Source: Thermoanaerobacterales bacterium | Lineage (GTDB): Bacteria; Bacillota; Thermosediminibacteria; Thermosediminibacterales; Tepidanaerobacteraceae | Direction: 5' to 3' | Assembly: GCA_012839145.1 (NCBI GenBank) | Contig: DUNY01000153.1 | Coordinates: 1-20,356 of the forward strand | DNA: 20,356 nucleotides | In this document: positions 15,048-20,356 of the stretch, one piece after another | Numbering within the stretch: the first letter of the stretch is position 1 | How the letters are laid out: each line of letters starts with the position of its first letter | Notes under the pieces: model-generated | Database searches by the model: none | What the model was told of the DNA's origin: nothing | Seen by the model: only the letters and a program-made list of their open reading frames with translations | Translations under genes and position numbers: made by a program

Positions 15048-15857
15048 TTAAACTACCTCCTCAAGGCCCATAAGTAAATTGTACCAAATCAGATTCTTGT
15101 TGCCCCTGGATTTTACAGCCTTCAATTGTTCATGGATAAGATCCAAGGCCTTAAGAATGGTACCTACGGAGAGCTTTGAACCAAGCTTATAAATTACGGG
15201 TTCTAAATCTTTATTTATTAATGCTGCTCTGCTATTAGTTTTTACAAGCAATGCATCTCTATACAGTGAAATAACAAATTCCAGTATTTCTTCAGACCTT
15301 TCATCAATATCCGAAAGCTCCTTTACATACACTCCAAATTCAATAATCTCGCCTTTCTGAGTGGTATGAAGTAATATGTCCGCAATCTTTTGCCTTAAGC
15401 TTACCGGAAGAGTGGGCTTTAGCCCAAGCTTAGAAAAATCTCTAATCTGACATCGGGACACAACAGTGGAAATCAATTGTTTCAGGTTGTTTGAAAGCAA
15501 TATAACAATGCTTTCGGCTATGGGATCTTCCAGGCTCTTCAACAGAGCGTTCTGAGCCTGAAGTGTCATGGTATGAGCCTCATGCAATATATAAATCTTT
15601 TTAGTGCCTTCCACGGGTTTTTCCGTCAAAATCAATATCAGTTTTCTTACCTGTTCTATTTTAATGGAAGCTCCGTCTGGATATACATTAACCAAATCAG
15701 GGTGAACTTTGCTTTCGATTCTTTGACATGTGCTGCAGAATCCACAAGGAGCTAACTCTCTATTTTCACAGTTGGCAGTTTGGGCTAGTTTCAAAGCTTG
15801 TACCATCGTTTCCTCTTCAGTTCCCAAAAAAATATAGGCATGTGATAAGTTATTCAA
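15048..15857 (-). CDS. holB: DNA polymerase III delta' subunit (clamp loader), HolB
   Basis: The delta' subunit is part of the clamp loader that opens and places the sliding clamp on DNA. The 269-residue protein starts NNLSHAYIFLG. It has a four-Cys zinc module (Cys30, then CGFCSTC), followed by HPDLVNVYPDG, IKIEQVRKLI, and the AAA+ segments KKIYILHEAHTMTLQAQNALLK and VSRCQ, the latter carrying the SRC arginine finger used to trigger ATP hydrolysis in the neighbouring subunit. It is shorter than B. subtilis HolB (about 329), mainly in the C-terminal collar region. The start is TTG 15857 with GAGGTGG upstream, 9 nt after yaaR. Its order within tmk-darA-yaaR-holB-ricT is the conserved one. Confidence 0.94.
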   Translation of the reverse strand: MNNLSHAYIFLGTEEETMVQALKLAQTANCENRELAPCGFCSTCQRIESKVHPDLVNVYPDGASIKIEQVRKLILILTEKPVEGTKKIYILHEAHTMTLQAQNALLKSLEDPIAESIVILLSNNLKQLISTVVSRCQIRDFSKLGLKPTLPVSLRQKIADILLHTTQKGEIIEFGVYVKELSDIDERSEEILEFVISLYRDALLVKTNSRAALINKDLEPVIYKLGSKLSVGTILKALDLIHEQLKAVKSRGNKNLIWYNLLMGLEEVV

Positions 15858-15866
15858 TATACCACC

Positions 15867-16301
15867 TCAACTATATAGATCCAACAGCAGACCTCGAATT
15901 TCATCCACCAATGCCATTATCTTCAATGAATCCCGGTTTTCAGAAAGCAGTTGTTCCGCCAAGTCAATAAGTTTTTGATTGACGGTTTTGACAATTGAAA
16001 GTATTTTACTGCGTCCATAGCGGGCTGGAAGTTGCTCTTCTTTGAAATAAAAGCCTTGAGAAATGCACATTTTTAAAAACTCTGCTATTTTTTTTCTGTA
16101 CTCTCTTAAATCCGATAGGGACATGTTTTTTAAAAGTCTACGGCCAATGTCATTGATGGCATTGAGTTCTAAGTCCATTCGGTGTTTTATATGATTATTT
16201 TTAACATTCTTCAAATGCTCCGAAAAGTTACGGTTGCTCTGATCTGTGTGAATTAACACATCCTTGGGTAGACCGAATTCCGGTTGTAAGCTTACCCTCA
16301 T
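15867..16301 (-). CDS. yaaR: YaaR family protein (DUF327)
   Basis: A 144-residue, highly charged, mainly helical soluble protein with the YaaR-like segments IGRRLLKNMSLSDLREYRKKI, EFLKMCISQGFYF, and LSIVKTVNQKLIDLAEQLL. Its ATG overlaps the darA stop (ATGA), so the two are translationally coupled. No catalytic motif is visible and the function is unknown. The constant position between darA and holB in Firmicutes is the main clue, and supports identity more than function. Confidence 0.88.
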   Translation of the reverse strand: MRVSLQPEFGLPKDVLIHTDQSNRNFSEHLKNVKNNHIKHRMDLELNAINDIGRRLLKNMSLSDLREYRKKIAEFLKMCISQGFYFKEEQLPARYGRSKILSIVKTVNQKLIDLAEQLLSENRDSLKIMALVDEIRGLLLDLYS

Positions 16302-16621
16302 ATCTTCACAAACCTCTCCACATCCATGACAAAAACCGTAGCCCCTCCCACCGATACTTCAACGGGATATGGCACATAGGCATCTGCAGGCCCTGCCGGT
16401 AGCGGTGTCACAATCTGTTTTCTAGGACGACACATTCTTTCAATTATATCTAGGAGTTCTTCAATTCGTTGCTCCTCCACACCTATCATCAGGGTTGTAT
16501 TACCTCTCTTTAAAAAACCACCGGTGCTGGCCAGCCTTGTTATGCCGAATTTTTTTTGGCTCAATATTTCCACAAGCCGGCCCACATCACTGTCCTGCAC
16601 CACTGCCATTACCATTTTCAT
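16298..16621 (-). CDS. darA: Cyclic-di-AMP receptor DarA (PstA/YaaQ), PII-like
   Basis: DarA is a small PII-like signalling protein that binds the second messenger c-di-AMP as a trimer. The 107-residue product matches B. subtilis DarA along its length: MAVVQDSDVGRLVEIL, then TRLASTGGFLKRGNTTLMIG, where the nucleotide site lies, and PYPVEVSVGGATVFVMDVE at the C-terminus. I prefer the ATG at 16621. GGAAGGGG lies 8 nt upstream, and homologues start at this Met; the ATG at 16627 is nearly on top of that site and adds only two residues. It sits between tmk and yaaR and shares ATGA with yaaR. Confidence 0.94.
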   Translation of the reverse strand: MKMVMAVVQDSDVGRLVEILSQKKFGITRLASTGGFLKRGNTTLMIGVEEQRIEELLDIIERMCRPRKQIVTPLPAGPADAYVPYPVEVSVGGATVFVMDVERFVKI

Positions 16622-16686
16622 AACCATCGCCCCTTCCTTTAATTTATTGGTCGGGCTGTTTGTTTTTTAAATATTCATGTAGCTTG

Positions 16687-17310
16687 CTATATATTTATTA
16701 TACCTGATTTTTTAATCTCAAACAATATTGTTTCAAATACCTGTTCAGGACATTGAGAAGCATCCACAATTGTTGTTCGATTTGGGTACATGCTGTGTAC
16801 CTTTAAAAACCCTTCCCTCACTCTTTGATGAAAGGCCAAAGTCTCTTTCTCTAATCTATCTTTTTTTCCCCGAAGCCGCTTCAATGATTGGGCTGGATCT
16901 ACATCTAAGATTACCGTAAGGTCAGGCCAGGTATCTTTTAAAAACCAGCCGTTAATATTTGTAAGTTCCTGAATCCCCAATCCACGAGCCCACCCCTGAT
17001 AAGCCAAGCTTGAATCCACAAATCTATCACATAAAACAATATTGCCCCTTTCCAAGGCTGGATTGATGACCTTTTTAACCAGTTGGGCACGAGAGGCTGC
17101 ATAAATAAGTGCTTCCGCCTCAGGTACAGGGCTTTCTCCTTTCAAGGTCAGAACCATATCTCTAAGCCTTTCACCTAAAGAAGTACCTCCTGGCTCCCTA
17201 GTCACCAACACCTTATATCCTATTGAGTCTAAATAATTGGTGATTTTTCTGACCTGGGTGGTTTTTCCCGCCCCATCGGGCCCCTCGATGGTTATAAACT
17301 TACCTCTCAT
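16687..17310 (-). CDS. tmk: Thymidylate kinase
   Basis: Tmk phosphorylates dTMP to dTDP for DNA synthesis. The 207-residue protein has the P-loop FITIEGPDGAGKTTQ (residues 5-19), the TREPGGTSLGERLRDM substrate segment, the DRF/Y motif in LCDRFVDSSLAYQGWARGLG and a LID region GKKDRLEKE. The start ATG at 17310 has GAGGAG about 11 nt upstream. A fold-back repeat arm (17331-17417) sits just before that ribosome site, so it is in the leader of the tmk transcript. It begins the tight run tmk-darA-yaaR-holB-ricT. Confidence 0.97.
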   Translation of the reverse strand: MRGKFITIEGPDGAGKTTQVRKITNYLDSIGYKVLVTREPGGTSLGERLRDMVLTLKGESPVPEAEALIYAASRAQLVKKVINPALERGNIVLCDRFVDSSLAYQGWARGLGIQELTNINGWFLKDTWPDLTVILDVDPAQSLKRLRGKKDRLEKETLAFHQRVREGFLKVHSMYPNRTTIVDASQCPEQVFETILFEIKKSGIINI

Positions 17311-17330
17311 AGGATCAGATCTCCTCTTCC

Positions 17331-17417
17331 ATAACGTTTTGCGGAATGCTTAAAGCTTTAAAATTTTATAAAAACCAGTCTAAAAACCATAGAAAAATTA
17401 ATCTGAGGAAGCGTTAT
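17331..17417. repeat. Partial second copy of the fold-back repeat, upstream of tmk
   Basis: This block matches the right arm of the element at 19163-19411 in the same orientation. GCTTAAAGCTTTA (17348-17360) equals 19329-19341, and ACCATAGAAAAATTAATCTGAG (in two parts, 22 nt, 17386-17407) equals 19368-19389, with similar spacing between them. It contains the palindrome TTAAAGCTTTAA. ATAACG (17331-17336) and CGTTAT (17412-17417) make short inverted ends. The left arm of the full element is missing, so this is a solo arm or deletion derivative. It lies 20 bp from the tmk start. Confidence 0.75.
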
Positions 17418-17604
17418 TGTCGAAAAAAAAGCAGATATCTATAATTAATTCCAGTGTGCAAAGTTAATCCGGTGAAGATGGTGGCAGGTTTTCTACACTG
17501 TAACCATAATATCATTGGTGAATAGTTAGTGCCATTGGCTATATTAAAATTTGAAAATATTTTTCATCATTATCGATGACCTTGGGGCCATGAATGTTAA
17601 TAAG

Positions 17605-19056
17605 TTAAATGCCTGGCACCACTTGAACGAATTCTCCTGAAGTTACACCTTGACAGTGTCCTCCTGACTTTAGCAAGGCTGCCAGCACCTGTATATGTTC
17701 CTTTTCAATAATCTCACCAGGCATGAGCAAAGGAATACCGGGAGGATATGGCACCAATGCTTCTTTTATTATACGCCCCCGGGACTTTCTTAATGATATG
17801 TATTCACCCGGAGAATAAAAGGCGTCCCTGGGCTCCAGAACTTTTGTAGGAAGTTTATCCGGCCAATGTATAAATGTTTGAATATTGGCACTAGCCTTTA
17901 AACGGGATAGAGCTTTTATCAGCTGTCTAATATCCTTTCTAGTATTTGAAAAGGTAACTAAAAAATAAATATTGTATAAATCCGCATACTCAGCATATAT
18001 ATTAAATCGCTTTCTCAGTATCTCTTCCACTTCATATCCTGTATACCCGGCCTTGGATACGTTCACCATCAGTCGGGATAAATCTATGTCGTAAATCCCC
18101 TTCTGTCCTCGTATCTCAGGCCCCACACAATAAAAAGGGGTTAATTTATTGATATACTTCCTGGAATTATCTGCCAATTCCAAGGCCCGCTCCGTCAAAA
18201 TTTTACCCTGGTCTTCCATAACAGCCCTGGCTATGTCTAAAGAAGCCATGAGGATATATGAGGGGCTGGTGGTTGTTACCAGCTGAAGGAAATATTTCAT
18301 CCTTTCCCGGTCAATTTTATTGCCTTTCACATGCAGCCACGCACTCTGAGTAAATGAAGTTAGCATCTTATGAGGGCTTTGAACCCATGCATCGGCTACC
18401 TGTCCTGCACCTGTTGGTAATGCGGAACTGAAACCGAAGTGGGGGCCTTGAGCTTCGTCCACCAAGAGAACACCTCTTTTACTATGGACAATCTGGGAAA
18501 TTGCCGAAAGATCCGGACTAAACCCTTGATATACTGGACTTGTCAACAACATCCCTTTTGCATTTGAGTTTTTAATTAATGCTTGTGTCACAGCTTCCGG
18601 AGTCACCTGTGTGTAAACACCAAGATCCTCGTCCCTTTCCGGCATAACATACACAGGTCGGGCACCGGTGAGTATTAAGCCAGACAGTACAGACCTATGA
18701 CTTGCCCGAGAAATTAGAATTTCATCACCCGGTGCAAGCACCGCTCCCATCATGGCTATGACTCCTGAACTCGCACCGTTGACCAAAAAATAAGATTCAT
18801 CTGCTCCATAAAGCTGTGCAAGTTTTTGCTGAGCCCTTTTTATGGGACCCTGGGGCTGATGTAAATTATCAAGGCCGGGAATTTCAGTAACATCCCATTT
18901 ATACAGGCTTTTCTTTAAATCCTTGAAAAGCCTCCCCAACTCCCTACCTTTATGGCCCGGCATGTGAAATCTGGCAGAATCCCTGTCACCGTATTTTCTC
19001 AGTGCCTCAACTAGCGGCACTTCAACCCTCTTTTTTACCTTTTTTTTCAAACTCAT
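17605..19056 (-). CDS. PLP-dependent Orn/Lys/Arg decarboxylase (YaaO/SpeA-like)
   Basis: A 483-residue fold-type I PLP enzyme of the short basic-amino-acid decarboxylase group (B. subtilis YaaO and SpeA are about 480-490). It has RFHMPGHKG at 29-37, the EIPGLDNLHQPQGPI segment, NGASSGVIAM (phosphate binding), the ring-stacking His in SRASHRSVL (about 120), the PLP-pyridine Asp in LLVDEAQGPHFG (Asp200) and the Schiff-base Lys in QSPHKMLTS (Lys230). The short length without the N-terminal wing domain separates it from E. coli-type inducible decarboxylases. It would make agmatine, cadaverine or putrescine; the motifs do not decide which. Its place before tmk matches yaaO. The ATG at 19056 has GGGAG just upstream. 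Confidence 0.92.
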   Translation of the reverse strand: MSLKKKVKKRVEVPLVEALRKYGDRDSARFHMPGHKGRELGRLFKDLKKSLYKWDVTEIPGLDNLHQPQGPIKRAQQKLAQLYGADESYFLVNGASSGVIAMMGAVLAPGDEILISRASHRSVLSGLILTGARPVYVMPERDEDLGVYTQVTPEAVTQALIKNSNAKGMLLTSPVYQGFSPDLSAISQIVHSKRGVLLVDEAQGPHFGFSSALPTGAGQVADAWVQSPHKMLTSFTQSAWLHVKGNKIDRERMKYFLQLVTTTSPSYILMASLDIARAVMEDQGKILTERALELADNSRKYINKLTPFYCVGPEIRGQKGIYDIDLSRLMVNVSKAGYTGYEVEEILRKRFNIYAEYADLYNIYFLVTFSNTRKDIRQLIKALSRLKASANIQTFIHWPDKLPTKVLEPRDAFYSPGEYISLRKSRGRIIKEALVPYPPGIPLLMPGEIIEKEHIQVLAALLKSGGHCQGVTSGEFVQVVPGI

Positions 19057-19104
19057 TTACTCCCAAATAGCATTTTTGATTTAGTACGAAAAGTCATCCA
19101 AAAC

Positions 19105-19139
19105 GGAACGGCACAAGGGCCGTTTCCTACTATTTTTTT
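19105..19139 (+). terminator. Hairpin with T-tract, terminator-like on the plus strand
   Basis: GGAACGG and CCGTTTCC (19105-19111 and 19120-19127) form a stem with one bulge, followed by TACTATTTTTTTG on the plus strand. No plus-strand gene precedes it, so it could stop antisense transcription across the decarboxylase gene. On the minus strand it lies in the decarboxylase leader without a good T-tract. Role uncertain. Confidence 0.4.
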
Positions 19140-19162
19140 GTAAAAGAATAAAATTCCATTAT

Positions 19163-19411
19163 GGTAGTTAGGTAATGGCAGAGGGCAAATTATTAGTTTT
19201 TCGTTATGGTTCTTGGCGATATTTTTGAAAATCCGTTAAAAAGCTTTATGCGGATAACAATAGCGGGATATAGTTTATGAATTTACGATATCTTGCTTAG
19301 ATTTTTTCATTACCAAAGTTAGACTTTAGCTTAAAGCTTTAGGATTTTGCAAAAATGGAGCCTTAGAACCATAGAAAAATTAATCTGAGCGAACGGCATT
19401 ACCTAACTACC
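19163..19411. mobile_element. 249-bp fold-back (MITE-like) element with long imperfect inverted arms
   Basis: The two ends are a perfect 15-bp inverted repeat, GGTAGTTAGGTAATG (19163-19177) and its complement (19397-19411). The similarity continues inward. TTTTTC, TATGGTTCT, ATTTTTG, AAAATCC and AAAGCTTTA occur in the same order in the left arm and in the reverse complement of the right arm, giving imperfect arms of about 88 bp (19163-19250 and 19324-19411) around a 73-bp centre. There is no coding capacity and no clear target-site duplication. A partial copy lies at 17331-17417. This makes it a non-autonomous repeat family, either a MITE or a structured intergenic repeat. Confidence 0.8.
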
Positions 19412-19466
19412 TGCACCTCACTGTCTAAAGTAGTAGTGTGTCAACAACCCCGTCCCCTTGACACTA

Positions 19467-19494
19467 TTGACGCTAATCTGCAAACTCATAAAAA
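19467..19494 (+). promoter_or_regulatory. Weak promoter candidate for the zinc-ribbon gene
   Basis: TTGACG (19467-19472), 16 nt, then TAAAAA (19489-19494). A neighbouring inverted repeat, TGTCAA at 19439-19444 and TTGACA at 19458-19463, may be an operator or chance. Weak match. Confidence 0.25.
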
Positions 19495-19531
19495 CTTAGA
19501 AGCGAGGCATCCTAACCATGAGGTGATCATC

Positions 19532-19768
19532 ATGGATTTTGAATGTCCTCTATGCAATGCTCTGATAGATGTCAGTGAAAACTGCCCCCGGTGTGGAAAT
19601 ATCATGGAAGACCGAGGGCGTGTGGAAGATTATTTTGACCCTTATAATCCGTATCTTGATCGTGATCTGGTCACCATGGGCAAGCCGACCCACCAATGTA
19701 TCCACTTATTTTCCTGCCCCGATTGCGGTTACGACAGCCGCATGGTGGTAAATCAAATTCCCGTCTAA
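19532..19768 (+). CDS. Small zinc-ribbon protein of unknown function
   Basis: A 78-residue acidic protein built on paired Cys motifs: CPLCN at residues 5-9, CPRCGN at about 19-24, and CPDCGY near residue 64. The first two pairs form one zinc-ribbon knuckle; the third may complete a second site with Cys/His residues in THQCIHLFSC. Between them is an aromatic-acidic stretch EDYFDPYNPYLDRD. The ATG at 19532 is preceded by GAGGTGA; a longer frame from 19436 has no ribosome site. It is the only convincing plus-strand gene, convergent with gyrA, and the two stop codons overlap (TAA 19766-19768 with TAG 19767-19765). I do not recognise a named family. The coding look, ribosome site and Cys pattern support a real gene. 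Confidence 0.75.
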   Translation: MDFECPLCNALIDVSENCPRCGNIMEDRGRVEDYFDPYNPYLDRDLVTMGKPTHQCIHLFSCPDCGYDSRMVVNQIPV

Positions 19769-20356
19769 TCTTCAGTGACCACTGCCATGGATGCCAAATG
19801 GTCGTCTTTTTCAAGTTTAATGAGGGTCACACCTCGGGTGTTCCGGCTCATCTTTGATATCTCAGAAGCCAGCATGCGTATCATTATCCCAGTAGCGGTA
19901 CACAGCATGATCTCGTCATGTTCTCCCACAACCCGCAACCCGGCCACGGAACCGGTCTTATCGGTTATCTTTTGAATTATTACACCTTTGCCTCCCCGAG
20001 CCTGACACCTAAATTCCTTTTCATCAGTGCGTTTGCCAAAACCTTTTTCAGTAACCACCAGTACATCCTGATCTTCTCGGATAATATCCATGGATACCAC
20101 TTTGTCACCTGAGCGAAGATTTATACCTTTTACACCCTGAGCAGTGCGGCCCATGGAGCTTACATCATCCACGGAAAACCTTATACTCATTCCTAAGTGA
20201 GTACCTAGTATAAGCTGTTCTTTTCGATCGACCAATCTCACTCCTATTAATTCATCATTTTCTTTTAGGGTTATGGCTATAAGGCCTGTCTTACGGGAAC
20301 TGGCGTATTCTGAAAGCAATGTCTTTTTTACAGTGCCATTTTTTGTAGCAAAAATC
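19765..20356 (-). CDS. gyrA: DNA gyrase subunit A, C-terminal part (5' end off window)
   Basis: The last 197 codons of gyrA are present; the frame is open through the right edge (FATKNGTVKKTLLSEYAS at the edge). They encode the later blades of the C-terminal beta-pinwheel that wraps DNA, recognisable by repeated blade motifs: MGRTAQGVKGINL, VVTEKGFGKRT, ARGGKGV, and MSRNTRGVTLIKL, with a short end MAVVTED. The pattern follows B. subtilis GyrA rather than ParC. Gyrase introduces negative supercoils. Its presence, with tmk-holB-ricT next to it, suggests that the window lies near the replication origin, which would be to the right. No rRNA operon appears between gyrA and the decarboxylase gene. 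Confidence 0.96.
   Translation of the reverse strand, partial: IFATKNGTVKKTLLSEYASSRKTGLIAITLKENDELIGVRLVDRKEQLILGTHLGMSIRFSVDDVSSMGRTAQGVKGINLRSGDKVVSMDIIREDQDVLVVTEKGFGKRTDEKEFRCQARGGKGVIIQKITDKTGSVAGLRVVGEHDEIMLCTATGIMIRMLASEISKMSRNTRGVTLIKLEKDDHLASMAVVTED

Noticed and set aside
15048..15857. holB judged truncated because it is about 60 residues shorter than in B. subtilis
   Set aside because: All AAA+ and zinc motifs are present, and the stop abuts the ricT start in a normal operon arrangement. Length variation in the C-terminal domain is a simpler explanation.
17488..17540. TGGCAC in the gap before tmk as a sigma-54 promoter
   Set aside because: The -24-like element is present on the minus strand, but the -12 TTGC at the needed spacing is missing (ATTCA instead).
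19436..19531. N-terminal extension of the zinc-ribbon protein from ATG 19436
   Set aside because: There is no ribosome site, the extension has no domain-like sequence, and a good GAGGTGA precedes ATG 19532.

Overview
The window looks like a piece of a chromosome from a low-to-moderate GC, Gram-positive anaerobe of the class Clostridia. Three things point that way. Strong Shine-Dalgarno sequences sit before many TTG and GTG starts. A sigma-54 regulator and a TRAP transporter occur together. The right half keeps the gene order seen near the Bacillus/Clostridia replication origin: gyrA, then yaaO-like decarboxylase, tmk, darA (yaaQ), yaaR, holB, ricT (yaaT), and later trmN (yabB) and rsmI (yabC). 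Nearly everything reads leftward (minus strand), as expected for leading-strand genes if the origin lies beyond the right edge. The one convincing plus-strand gene is a 78-residue zinc-ribbon protein convergent with gyrA. I see no rRNA, tRNA or CRISPR array.

Layout from right to left. (1) 20356-19765: 3' end of gyrA. (2) 19768-19057: the zinc-ribbon gene and a 249-bp fold-back element with imperfect inverted arms of about 88 bp, lying between the divergent zinc-ribbon and decarboxylase genes. (3) 19056-14241: PLP decarboxylase, a second and partial copy of the fold-back arm, then the housekeeping operon tmk-darA-yaaR-holB-ricT. In darA to ricT the genes overlap or abut. (4) 14237-13436: a membrane zinc metallopeptidase with its own promoter and terminator. 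(5) 13355-7624: a sigma-54 unit. It encodes an enhancer-binding regulator with an unusual N-terminal Rossmann (nucleotide-binding) domain, followed by a near-consensus -24/-12 promoter with upstream repeats. The promoter drives an FAD amine/imino-acid oxidoreductase, a DapA-family enzyme and a sodium:solute symporter, ending at a strong terminator. (6) 7369-5663: trmN and rsmI, two RNA methyltransferase genes with their own promoter. (7) 5566-1: an IclR-type regulator and a sugar-acid-type catabolic cluster: 2-hydroxyacid dehydrogenase, DgoK-family kinase, DapA-family aldolase/lyase, TRAP binding protein DctP and the start of the small permease DctQ.

Functionally there are two substrate-specific uptake-and-catabolism modules, each with its own regulator. 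One is TRAP/IclR, probably for a sugar acid. The other is SSS/sigma-54, probably for an amino or imino acid. Both lie inside or beside an otherwise conserved information-processing gene block. The module between ricT and trmN splits genes that are near neighbours in B. subtilis. The most unusual items are the Rossmann-PAS-AAA+-Fis regulator with its well-formed sigma-54 promoter, and the fold-back repeat family.
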